Below, piece by piece: positions 11,560 to 19,308 of a DNA stretch of 64,000 nucleotides. Where the stretch lies: assembly GCA_965263065.1 (NCBI GenBank), contig CBDHGH010000003.1, forward strand, positions 1,116,001-1,180,000, written 5' to 3'. The number at the start of each line of letters is the position of its first letter. Positions within the stretch are counted from its first letter, which is position 1. The notes under the pieces are model-generated. The model was given only the letters and a program-made list of their open reading frames with translations, did not search any database and was not told the origin of the DNA. The position numbers and the translations under genes were made by a program. This DNA comes from TK10-74A sp965263065. Lineage in GTDB: Bacteria > Chloroflexota > Dehalococcoidia > Bin125.

Positions 11560-12618
11560 CTAGTTGCCCTTGATGATGTCCTGCATCGCCTTCGGCATGC
11601 GGTCGATGCGGTCGCCCAGCCCGGCCACCTGGAGCCGGTGGTGGTACTCCGTGAGTTGCTTGCGCTGCACGAGCTGCTGCAAGCGCCAGCCCTCGTCGAG
11701 TTGCGCCGGCGAGGCGCCGCCGCCCAGCAGGACCGTCAGGGATTCCACCACCAGCGGATCCTGCGTGCCCGCCGGGCCCAGGCCCTGGACGCGGTCGGCG
11801 CGGTCGAGGTAGGAGTGGATCTCCTCGCGCCGCTCGGGCTCGCTCTCCAGGATGTGCTTGAGGTGCATCACGCCGAAGGCCAGGTGCCGCGACTCGTCCT
11901 GGGCGCAGAGCCGGAAGATCGTCTTCTCGGCCGTGTTCTGGCCGATCAACTCGCCCATGCGGAAGAGCGACTGCACGACGCCCTCCCCCTGCACGTGCAG
12001 GAGCGCCGACATCTCCGTGAAGTCGCGCGCCTCAAGGGCCAGGCGCAGGCCGTCGCCCGGCCCCTGCTGGAGCAGCCCGCCGCCGTTGACCAGCGCGCGC
12101 TTGCGGAAGACGTCCAGGTGGCGGGCCTCGTCCATGATCTGCGTCATCAGGAACAGGCCCACCTCGTAGTACTCCGGCGAGAGCCGCGGCAGCCATTGCC
12201 CGGGGACGTCGGCGGCGATGAACTCGACCTCGTTGAGGAAGGTGCAGAACTGGCACATCGCCCGCTCGACGGCGTCGGGCAGCGGCTCGATGGTGTGCCA
12301 GGGGATGTCCGTCGCCGAGGACCACTGCCGCTGCACGGCCTCCTCGTAGAGCATCGGCACCGCCTCCGACCAGCTCTCCGCCTTGCCCACGTAGGCGTAG
12401 CCGAAGCGCGGCGCGCCCTCGCGCGGGGCCGTGCCCCGCAGGCGCATCGTGTGGTTGCCGGCCTGCGCCGCGTCGGGCGGGAAGGCGGCCTGGTTCATGC
12501 CGTCCAGCGTCAGCCCGCGACGGCTGGGCGTCGCCTGCGTGTCGAACTGGTCGTCCAGGTTGAGCCAGGACAGGTCGAGGGGTTGGGGCCGGGCGTCGGG
12601 TGTGGTTTGGGTGGTCAT
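11560..12618 (-). CDS. Di-iron ferritin-like protein, copy 2
   Basis: A 352-residue paralogue of the preceding gene, about 94 percent identical by eye, with the same MTTQTTPDARPQPLD start and both E-x-x-H motifs (DEARH, DESRH) intact. Differences cluster in the last quarter (around residues 280-352), while the metal-site helices are nearly invariant, so both are probably active. The upstream 90 bases resemble the upstream region of copy 1 (shared CCCGTGAT and GGATAC words), so the promoter region was duplicated too. The reaction is unknown; an oxygenase or oxidase role is inferred from the family. Confidence 0.85.
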   Translation of the reverse strand: MTTQTTPDARPQPLDLSWLNLDDQFDTQATPSRRGLTLDGMNQAAFPPDAAQAGNHTMRLRGTAPREGAPRFGYAYVGKAESWSEAVPMLYEEAVQRQWSSATDIPWHTIEPLPDAVERAMCQFCTFLNEVEFIAADVPGQWLPRLSPEYYEVGLFLMTQIMDEARHLDVFRKRALVNGGGLLQQGPGDGLRLALEARDFTEMSALLHVQGEGVVQSLFRMGELIGQNTAEKTIFRLCAQDESRHLAFGVMHLKHILESEPERREEIHSYLDRADRVQGLGPAGTQDPLVVESLTVLLGGGASPAQLDEGWRLQQLVQRKQLTEYHHRLQVAGLGDRIDRMPKAMQDIIKGN

Positions 12619-12795
12619 CGCTGTGCTCCCTGCTGTCCCGTGATTCTAGCCCATCGCGGCGACGCTGTGCAGGGTATCGCTGGATACACGCCCCCGCGCG
12701 ATCGCACGCCGGAACCCCACGAGTGACACAGGGGGGGGTTCCAACAGCGTGAGAAGCCGAAAAATTCGGTGGATAACCCCATAATTTCCTTCTAT

Positions 12796-12831
12796 TTGAC
12801 ATAACGGGGGGGGGGGGTGCACTCTTATAAT
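12796..12831 (+). promoter_or_regulatory. Consensus -35/-10 promoter split by a 12-G tract
   Basis: TTGACA at 12796-12801 and TATAAT at 12826-12831 are both perfect sigma-70 hexamers, rare in this GC-rich DNA. They are separated by 24 bases, which include twelve consecutive G (12806-12817). A 17-base spacer would need seven fewer G. The hexamers face the Tat lipoprotein/ABC operon whose first ATG is at 12905. A second run of eight G lies at 12731-12738. Confidence 0.55.
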
Positions 12832-12904
12832 GTGCCATACTGTGCGTGCTCACGCACCGAGCGATCCCACAAAGGGACAGCCGGGGACCAGAAGGGAACA
12901 TGTG

Positions 12905-15160
12905 ATGAGCCGCCGGAACTATTGGACGACCCTGCGACAGCGGAAGATCTCACGCCGCACCATGTTGGGAGCCAGCGCGAAGGCTGGGGTTGGAGCAGCC
13001 GGGCTGGCCTTGGTCGGCTGCGGCGACGACGACGATGACGCCGCGCCGGCCGCGGTCGATACGTCGGCGATCGACGCGGCCGCGGGCGACGCGAGCGCCG
13101 CGGCCAGCGCCGCGGGTGAGGCATCGGCCGCCGCGTCCGAAGCGTCGGCCGCTGCATCCGAGGCCGCCGCCGCGGCTTCGCAGGCCGCCGATGCCGCCGA
13201 TGCCGCCGCCGCCCTGGCCGCCGAGGCGGCCGAGTCGGAGGACGCCGCCAACGCGGCCGCCGCCGCGGAAGCCGCCGCCGCGGCTGCCGCCGACGCGGCC
13301 GATGCCGCGTCCGCAGCCGGTGACGCCGCAGCCGCAGCCGTCGCGGACGCCGCCGCGCAGGCCGCCGAGGCCGCCGCCCAGGCCGCCCGGGACGCGGCTG
13401 CCGCGGTCGAGGCCGGCACGGCAACCGCCGAGGCCGCCCAGGCCGCCATCGACGAGGCTGCCGCCGCAGCTGCCGCCGCGGCCGAAGCCGCCGGCGAGGC
13501 GTCCGCCGCCGCCGGGGCGGCTGCCGCCACCGCCCAAGAGACCGCCGAGGCCGCGGCCGAGACCGCCGCCGCTGCCGTCGCGGCGGCCCAGGAGGCCGCC
13601 GACGCCGCCCGCGAGGCCGCCGAGAGCGCGGCCATGGCGGCGGAAGAGGACGAGCCGGCCCAGGCTGTCAGCGGAGTGCCCCGAGGCGGGATCGTCAGTT
13701 ACGGCACAACAGCTGACCTCTTTGCCGGGTTCGGCATGGATCCCGCAACGTCGATCAGCCAATCTGGCCTCTGGCGCGCGATCTTCGACCCGCTGATCGC
13801 GACACGCCCGGACGGCAATGTTGACCTGGACGCGTCACTCGCGGAAGCGTTCGAGCTCGTGGATGACACCAACATCGTCTTCACGCTCCACCAGGGCGTG
13901 AAGTTCCACGACGGGACCGACTTCAACGCCGACGCCGTCAAGTTCAATCTCGATCGGGCGGTCGACACGACGATCGCGGGTGGGGCCGTCTACGCGGCGG
14001 CGTACTCGGTGATCGAATCGAAAGACGTGCTCGACAGCCACACGATCGGCTTCGGCCTGACGGGGCCCAGCGCGGCACTGTTCCCGAACCTGCAGGAGCG
14101 CGGCGGCATGATGGCTTCCCCCACCCACGTGGAGGCGACGGCCCTTGAGGAGCTGCGCTCAAACCCCGTCGGCACCGGCCCCTACCAACGCAGCGAGTGG
14201 GTGCCCGATCAGTCCACCGTACTGACCCCGTTCCAGGACGGCTGGCAGAGACGCGAGGACGGCGGGCCCTACGCCCTGCTGGATGAATTCCACTTGGTGT
14301 CCATCCCGGACGAGGTCGTCCGGGTCGCATCGCTCGAGGCCGGCGACGTCGACGCCTTGGTCGCACCGGACAGTCAGGTGGGGCTGCTGCTGGATAACGA
14401 GGATCTGACTTCGGTGGTCCGCCGGGGGGCACTGCACGTCTCCTGGGGGGTGAACCACTGTCTCTATCCGGCGGACAACGTCGATTTCCGGCGGGCGCTG
14501 ATGCTCGCCTGGGACAAGGAAGGCATGAACGAGGTCTTCTTCGGGGGGCGCGCGGACCCGGGCGTCGCCATCCTGACCAGCGGCAGCTGGGCGCAGGCGC
14601 CGCAGGAGAATTACCCCACCGAGTTCAACCTGGAGAAGGCCAAGGAATTGCTGGTCCAGTCCGGCATTCCCGAAGATGATCGCGTGATCGAGCTCGGGAG
14701 CGGCTGGGCCCCCAACAGGCCCCTGCTGGAGGCGCTGGCCGCGAACTGGGAAGAGTTGGGCGTGCGCGTCATCCGGGTCCCCGACGATGAGTTCAACCTG
14801 CGTATCAACAAGAACCGTGGCAATCCGGGGGATGTGAATTGGTTCGGCTTGGGCGGCGATCGTGGCGACCCCGATACCTTCCTGAATCTCAACCTGGTGG
14901 AGAAGGCGGCTTATAACCCGGGCGCTTGTGCGACGCCCGAGGTCGAAGGCCTCGTCCAGGACGCGGGCGCCACCTACGACACGGAGGAGCGCCGGCGGAT
15001 CTATGCCGAGATCCAGGAGATCCACGCGGAGCGGCTCTACACCATGCTGCCTGGGCTCTACAGCCCCCGCTATCAGTTCAGCCGCAGCGACGTGGGCGGC
15101 GCCCAATTCGACTTGAACGGGTTCGAATGGTTCAAGGAGCTGCACCGGACAGACCTATAG
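12905..15160 (+). CDS. Oligopeptide ABC transporter substrate-binding lipoprotein with Ala-rich linker
   Basis: A 751-residue family-5 solute-binding protein. The N-terminus has a twin-arginine motif (SRRTMLG, Arg17-18), a hydrophobic stretch and a lipobox LVGC with Cys39, so it should be exported by Tat and lipid-anchored outside the membrane. Residues about 46-245 are almost wholly Ala with Glu, Asp and Ser, a predicted long helix or coiled linker. The binding domain follows (about 258-751; e.g. VFTLHQGVKFHDGTDFNADA). Typical DppA/OppA proteins are near 540 residues, so the linker explains the extra length. It is first of an SBP-permease-permease operon without ATPase genes. Start ATG 12905 follows AAGGGAA. 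Confidence 0.92.
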   Translation: MSRRNYWTTLRQRKISRRTMLGASAKAGVGAAGLALVGCGDDDDDAAPAAVDTSAIDAAAGDASAAASAAGEASAAASEASAAASEAAAAASQAADAADAAAALAAEAAESEDAANAAAAAEAAAAAAADAADAASAAGDAAAAAVADAAAQAAEAAAQAARDAAAAVEAGTATAEAAQAAIDEAAAAAAAAAEAAGEASAAAGAAAATAQETAEAAAETAAAAVAAAQEAADAAREAAESAAMAAEEDEPAQAVSGVPRGGIVSYGTTADLFAGFGMDPATSISQSGLWRAIFDPLIATRPDGNVDLDASLAEAFELVDDTNIVFTLHQGVKFHDGTDFNADAVKFNLDRAVDTTIAGGAVYAAAYSVIESKDVLDSHTIGFGLTGPSAALFPNLQERGGMMASPTHVEATALEELRSNPVGTGPYQRSEWVPDQSTVLTPFQDGWQRREDGGPYALLDEFHLVSIPDEVVRVASLEAGDVDALVAPDSQVGLLLDNEDLTSVVRRGALHVSWGVNHCLYPADNVDFRRALMLAWDKEGMNEVFFGGRADPGVAILTSGSWAQAPQENYPTEFNLEKAKELLVQSGIPEDDRVIELGSGWAPNRPLLEALAANWEELGVRVIRVPDDEFNLRINKNRGNPGDVNWFGLGGDRGDPDTFLNLNLVEKAAYNPGACATPEVEGLVQDAGATYDTEERRRIYAEIQEIHAERLYTMLPGLYSPRYQFSRSDVGGAQFDLNGFEWFKELHRTDL

Positions 15161-15177
15161 CCATCTCTCGCACGCCC

Positions 15178-15210
15178 GTGCAGCCACGCCCCAGCCGGGC
15201 GTGGCTGCAC
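15178..15210 (+). promoter_or_regulatory. Strong stem-loop between binding-protein and permease genes
   Basis: A perfect 14-bp stem (15178-15191 with 15197-15210) closes a 5-base loop, 17 bases after the binding-protein stop and 22 before the permease start. It has no T-run, so it is not a standard rho-independent terminator. Its position fits an mRNA-stabilising or attenuating element giving more binding protein than permease, as known for the malE-malF gap in enterics. Confidence 0.7.
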
Positions 15211-15232
15211 GCCGTCGGGACAGAGGTTCCGC

Positions 15233-16195
15233 GTGAGCACGTTCATCCTGACTCGCCTGGCCCACACGGTGCCCGTCCTGATCCTGGTGTCGATCCTGAC
15301 CTTCGCCGGACTGGAGTTGGTGCCCGGCGATCCGGTGGTGACCATCGTTGGGACGGCACAGGAGGGGGGCACAGCCAACGCCGAGGACATCGAGCGGATC
15401 AGGGAGCAATTCGGCCTGACTGGATCGCTCCCGGAGCGCTATTTCCGCTACGCCGAGCGGGTCGTCTTCCACCTCGACTTCGGCACGTCGCTAGCTTCGC
15501 AACGACGGGTGACCGAGGTCATCGGCCAGCGTCTACCGGTCTCGCTCTGGCTCAATGGCCTGGCGCTCGGGGTGAGCATCGTCCTGGGACTGACGCTGGG
15601 CCTGCTCGCCGGCGTGCGGCCGGGAACCCGCGGTGACTTGGGGGTCACCCTTCTCGCCGTCGTCGGGGTCGCGGCGCCGAACTTCTGGCTCGCGATTGGG
15701 CTGATCATCCTCTTTTCGGTCGGGCTGGGATGGCTGCCCGCGTCGGGCTGGGTCGATCCGACCACTGACCCCTGGGAGGCCGCCAAACACCTGGCGATGC
15801 CGGTCTTCGCGCTCTCGCTCGGCGGCGTCGCCGTCATCGCCCGCCAAACACGATCCTCCGTGCTGGAGGTGCGCCGGCAGGACTACATCGTGACCGCGCG
15901 CGCCAAGGGGCTGAGGGAACGCACGGTCCTCTTCCGCCATGTGCTGAAGAACTCCATGCTGCCGGTCGTCACCATCATGGGGCTGCAGATCGCGGCGCTG
16001 TTCGGCGGCAGCGTGATCCTGGAGCGAATCTTCGCGATGCCCGGTGTGGGGCGGCTCGCCTTCGACGCGACGCTCGATCACGATTTCAGAGTTCTGCAGG
16101 GCATCGTCTTCCTCGTCACGATCGTCGTGGTCGTCGCCAACCTGCTCACGGACGTGCTCTACGCGTATCTCGATCCACGGATTCGCTACCAATGA
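15233..16195 (+). CDS. Oligopeptide ABC transporter permease (DppB type)
   Basis: A 320-residue inner-membrane permease with about six helices, beginning at GTG 15233 (STFILTRLAHTVPVLILVSIL). The large loop after helix 1 and the EAA-type ATPase-contact motif (RRQDYIVTARAKGL...RHVLKNSMLP, about 217-245) mark the DppB/OppB class. It ends with the family tail YLDPRIRYQ. Its stop overlaps the next permease start (ATGA), so they are translated as a pair. It forms the channel for the upstream binding protein; the ATPase must come from elsewhere. Confidence 0.94.
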   Translation: MSTFILTRLAHTVPVLILVSILTFAGLELVPGDPVVTIVGTAQEGGTANAEDIERIREQFGLTGSLPERYFRYAERVVFHLDFGTSLASQRRVTEVIGQRLPVSLWLNGLALGVSIVLGLTLGLLAGVRPGTRGDLGVTLLAVVGVAAPNFWLAIGLIILFSVGLGWLPASGWVDPTTDPWEAAKHLAMPVFALSLGGVAVIARQTRSSVLEVRRQDYIVTARAKGLRERTVLFRHVLKNSMLPVVTIMGLQIAALFGGSVILERIFAMPGVGRLAFDATLDHDFRVLQGIVFLVTIVVVVANLLTDVLYAYLDPRIRYQ

Positions 16196-17082
16196 CCGAG
16201 CGTGAACAGGTCCCCGTCTCGGCGCCCCAGTTCCGCCGCCTGCGCGTGCCCAAGGGCGTCCGGATCTTCTTGCAAGATCCCAAGGCCAAAGTGGCCTCGT
16301 TCATCTTCGTGGTCGTTGTCTTCTTCGCCATATTCGGCCCGGCGCTCGCCCCCTACGGCGAGAACGAGCAGAATCTCCGCGCCAGCCTGGAGGCGCCGTC
16401 CTGGTCCCACCCGCTGGGCACCGACCAGCTCGGCCGTGACGTGCTCAGTCGCGCCATGTACGGCAGCCGCGTCTCGGTCAGCGTGGGGCTGATCGTGGTC
16501 GCGATCGCGGTGGCCGTGGCGCTGCCCATCGGGCTGGGCGCCGGCTATTTCGGCGGCTGGATCGACACCATCCTGATGCGCTTCGTGGACACCTGGATCT
16601 CGTTCCCGCCGCTCATCCTGGTCCTGGCCATTGTGGCCATCGCGGGCACGAGTCTGGTGAACGTCATGCTGGCGATTGGCTTAGTCAGCTTCCCCGTCTT
16701 CGCGCGTCTGCTGCGGGCGCTGACGTTGTCGCTCACAGCGCAGGATTTCGTCCTGGCCGCGCGCACCCTGGGGGCGACGGACCAGCGCATCCTGGCGCGA
16801 CACCTCCTCCCCAACACGGTGCAGCCCCTGATCGTGCAGGGCACGCTGCTGGTGGGGGTCGCGGTCCTCGTCGAGGCCGGCCTCAGCTTCCTGGGCTTCG
16901 GGGCGCAGCCGCCGTCGGCCACCTGGGGCAACATGATCGCGGAGGGCTTCCCCGTCATCCGCATCAGCTTGTGGCCCACGATTCTGCCCGGCGTGCTGAT
17001 CATGCTGTTCGTCCTGGCGGCGAACTTCATGGGCGACCGTCTGCGCGACGTCCTGGACCCCCGGCTCCGGGGGAGCCGCTAG
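16192..17082 (+). CDS. Oligopeptide ABC transporter permease (DppC type)
   Basis: A 296-residue inner-membrane permease of the DppC/OppC class. It has a long cytoplasmic N-terminus, the typical HPLGTDQLGRDVLSR segment near residue 73, an EAA motif (TAQDFVLAARTLGATDQRIL) near 185, and the tail LRDVLDPRLRGSR. The start overlaps the DppB-type stop by 4 bases. It closes operon 1; the next gene runs on the opposite strand, so no DppD/DppF ATPases belong to this operon. It pairs with the 15233-16195 product to form the pore. Confidence 0.94.
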   Translation: MTEREQVPVSAPQFRRLRVPKGVRIFLQDPKAKVASFIFVVVVFFAIFGPALAPYGENEQNLRASLEAPSWSHPLGTDQLGRDVLSRAMYGSRVSVSVGLIVVAIAVAVALPIGLGAGYFGGWIDTILMRFVDTWISFPPLILVLAIVAIAGTSLVNVMLAIGLVSFPVFARLLRALTLSLTAQDFVLAARTLGATDQRILARHLLPNTVQPLIVQGTLLVGVAVLVEAGLSFLGFGAQPPSATWGNMIAEGFPVIRISLWPTILPGVLIMLFVLAANFMGDRLRDVLDPRLRGSR

Positions 17083-17164
17083 CGTCGGCGGCCGGGCATC
17101 GGCGCTCTGCCCCGACGCCGCTGTACTGTGCTGGCGCATTGTGCCGGCGCCCCGTGAAGGGGCG

Positions 17165-17713
17165 CTAGACGTTCAGGTCTTCGTCCGGGTCCGCGGCCCA
17201 CTCTTCGTTGAGGATGGTCTCGATGATGCGATTCAAGAGCGGGCGCTGCTCGACGATGCCGATCACCTTGAGCTCGAACTCCGCGACGACGGGCAGGTGG
17301 TGGACGCCCTCCACCGCGAGGCGCTGCACGGCGCAGCCGACGGGCTCTTCCTCGCCGATGATCACGGGGTCGGGCGTCATGATGTCGCGCACCAGCAGCT
17401 CCGCGCCGGTGTCGCCGGGCTCGATATGCAGCACGGCGTCGCGCTCCGTGACGATGCCCAGCAGGTCCTCGCCCCGCATGACGAGCACCGCGCGGACGCT
17501 GTGCTGCCGCATGCGATAGATGGCGAGTTCCATCGTGTCGTCGGGGCCCACGGTGATGAAGGTGTCGGTCGTCACCGTGCTCGTCGGCGTCTCCAGCAGC
17601 ATCTCCTCGAGACGATCCTTGGGCAGCAGGAACTCCACGGTGGACGGGATCCAGTCGGAGTCTTCCCACGGGTCTTCGTCGCTGAGGGGGGTGTAGTACC
17701 GGTCGGACGTCAT
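17165..17713 (-). CDS. Tandem CBS-domain protein 1
   Basis: A 182-residue protein with two CBS domains (about residues 35-90 and 100-165): SVRAVLVMRGEDLLGIVTERD and a second GVHHLPVVAEFELKVIGIVE. CBS pairs bind adenosyl nucleotides and regulate partner enzymes or channels; no partner domain is fused. I favour ATG 17713, because its ATGA overlaps the stop of a 32-codon ORF that itself overlaps the upstream CBS gene. An alternative GTG at 17815 extends the N-terminus by 34 residues but has GGAGG immediately against it. It is last in the CBS pair and its target is unknown. Confidence 0.85.
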   Translation of the reverse strand: MTSDRYYTPLSDEDPWEDSDWIPSTVEFLLPKDRLEEMLLETPTSTVTTDTFITVGPDDTMELAIYRMRQHSVRAVLVMRGEDLLGIVTERDAVLHIEPGDTGAELLVRDIMTPDPVIIGEEEPVGCAVQRLAVEGVHHLPVVAEFELKVIGIVEQRPLLNRIIETILNEEWAADPDEDLNV

Positions 17714-17808
17714 GCTGATCCCGCCAGTGATCCAGCTGGTGTTCCCGCTGGTGTTCCCGAGGGGGTCGCGGCGCGAGGGGTGGCCGGCAGCAGGGGATGG
17801 CGCGTCAT
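17710..17808 (-). CDS. Possible 32-residue coupling ORF between CBS genes
   Basis: ATG 17808 shares its A with the TGA of the upstream CBS gene (TGATG), follows GGGAGG by about 7 bases, and reads 32 Pro/Thr/Ala/Gly-rich codons to a TGA whose last bases overlap the next CBS start (ATGA). The double overlap suggests a translated bridge or leader rather than a functional protein. It may instead be an artefact if the downstream CBS gene begins at GTG 17815. Confidence 0.35.
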   Translation of the reverse strand: MTRHPLLPATPRAATPSGTPAGTPAGSLAGSA

Positions 17809-18254
17809 CAGCCACCCTCCCGGCTGCTGGGGTAGGAGAGCGCTGGCGGCTGATTGAGCACGGCTTCGGGCATCGATTCGGCCAGGTAGTTGAGGATGTC
17901 GCGCGCGCGGATGATGGCGCGCAGGGTGCCGTCGGGCTCGACCAGGGGCAGATGGCGCATGCGTTCGTGGTCGATCAGCTCCAGCGCGTCGTGAATGCTG
18001 GAGTCGGGCGTGACGCTGATCACCGGCGAGTTCATCACCAGGCCGACCTCGGTGTCGCCGCTGACGTCCTTGGAGAAGCACTTCTGGAGCATGTCTTGGT
18101 CGGTGAAGATGCCCACCAGCGCGTCGCCGTCCATGACGGCCAGGCAGCGGGTCCGCTCCTGGCGGAGCAGGTGGGCGGCGTCGCGCAGGGGCGTGTTGCG
18201 CTGCACGCGCACGGGGCGCGTCCTGGCGAGGACGGAAACGGGCGTATCGAGCAC
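17808..18254 (-). CDS. Tandem CBS-domain protein 2
   Basis: A 148-residue protein consisting of two CBS domains: VQRNTPLRDAAHLLRQERTRCLAVMD...VGIFTDQDML, then VMNSPVISVTPDSSIHDALELID...LRAIIRARDIL. GTG 18254 is chosen because GGAGG lies six bases upstream; longer open frames run into menA antisense. Its TGA overlaps the start of the small bridging ORF, which overlaps CBS gene 1, so the two CBS proteins are probably made together and may form a hetero-oligomer. Adenine-nucleotide sensing is the family role; the regulated target is not evident. menA lies 149 bases upstream on the same strand. Confidence 0.85.
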   Translation of the reverse strand: MLDTPVSVLARTRPVRVQRNTPLRDAAHLLRQERTRCLAVMDGDALVGIFTDQDMLQKCFSKDVSGDTEVGLVMNSPVISVTPDSSIHDALELIDHERMRHLPLVEPDGTLRAIIRARDILNYLAESMPEAVLNQPPALSYPSSREGG

Positions 18255-18403
18255 AGGCCGCCTCCGGATCGGAACTCGGCGATTTATGCATTGTAGGGGG
18301 CGCGTCCAGCCCCCGCGAGACCCGGTCCGCCGCGGGCGCGGGAGAGGGGTCCGTCGCCCGCCCGCGACGACGGCGAGGCGCGGGGTTCGAGGGCGCCCGC
18401 CCG

Positions 18404-19300
18404 CTACCAGAGGTAGCTGAGCGCCAGCAGCACGCCCAGCAGCAGGTGCAGCTGCCCGGTGCGCTTGAGGACGCCGTTGAGCGCGCGACCCTCGACACCG
18501 CCCAGCACCAAGCGCAGCAGCAGCAGCGCGAGCGGCAGGACGAGCCAGGCCTGCATCGACCACCAGGGCATGAGGCCCGCCGCGGCGAAGATGGGGATCA
18601 GCGCCAGCGCGCCCAGCAGCAGCAGCGCGTACTGCGCGCGCGCGAAGCCGGGGCCGAAGATGACGGCGAGCGTGCGCTTGCCGACGCGCCGGTCGCTGGC
18701 GACATCGCGCAGGTTGTTGACGACGAGGATCGCGGTGACGGTGCAGCCCATCGGCATCGCGATGGCGGCGGCCTCCCAGGTCAGCCGCTCGGCCTGCACG
18801 AAGTAGCTCCCCATCACGGCGACGACGCCGAAGAAGGCGAAGACGAACAGGTCGCCGAGGCCGTGGTAGCCGTAGGGCCAGGGGCCGCCGGTGTAGAGGT
18901 AGCCCGCGATGATCGAGGTCACGCCCACGGCCAGCACGGGCCAGCCCGCCTCGATCGTGAGGTAGATGCCGCAGGCGCCCGCCAGCGCGAAGCTGATCGC
19001 GGTGGCGACCGCCATCGTGCGGGCGCTGACCAGCCCGGCCTGCGTGGCCCGGGTGGGCCCCAGACGGCCGGCGTCGTCGGCGCCGCGCTGGAAGTCGGCG
19101 AAGTCGTTGGCGTAGTTCGCGCCGATCTGGATGAAGATCGCGCCCAGCAGCGCCGCGACGAACGGGCCGGGGCGAAAGTCCACCACGACGGTCGCGGCGG
19201 CGCTGCCGGCCAGCACGGGCGCGATGGCGGCCGGCAGCGTCGCGGGCCGGGCGGCCAGCAGCCAGACGCGGACACCGGCGGCGGGGGTGGCCTGGGTCAT
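18404..19300 (-). CDS. menA: 1,4-dihydroxy-2-naphthoate polyprenyltransferase
   Basis: A 298-residue membrane prenyltransferase of the UbiA superfamily that attaches the isoprenoid tail to DHNA, giving demethylmenaquinone. The first Asp-rich motif is in NYANDFADFQRGADD (about residues 67-81) and the second in NNLRDVASDRRVGKRTLAV (about 190-208). Eight or nine hydrophobic segments fit the family. ATG 19300 lies 8 bases after the menB stop, so menB-menA are one operon. With menG across the divergent promoter, three late menaquinone steps are clustered here. Confidence 0.95.
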   Translation of the reverse strand: MTQATPAAGVRVWLLAARPATLPAAIAPVLAGSAAATVVVDFRPGPFVAALLGAIFIQIGANYANDFADFQRGADDAGRLGPTRATQAGLVSARTMAVATAISFALAGACGIYLTIEAGWPVLAVGVTSIIAGYLYTGGPWPYGYHGLGDLFVFAFFGVVAVMGSYFVQAERLTWEAAAIAMPMGCTVTAILVVNNLRDVASDRRVGKRTLAVIFGPGFARAQYALLLLGALALIPIFAAAGLMPWWSMQAWLVLPLALLLLRLVLGGVEGRALNGVLKRTGQLHLLLGVLLALSYLW

Positions 19301-19308
19301 GGGCGGGC

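Noticed and set aside
12757..12769. Small hairpin CCGAA-AAA-TTCGG upstream of operon 1
   Set aside because: Five-bp stem is too weak to claim as a terminator or operator.
12919..13762. Ala/Arg/Gly-rich frames on both strands over the binding-protein stalk
   Set aside because: GCN-repeat DNA is open in several frames; only the frame joined to the Tat leader and binding domain makes sense.
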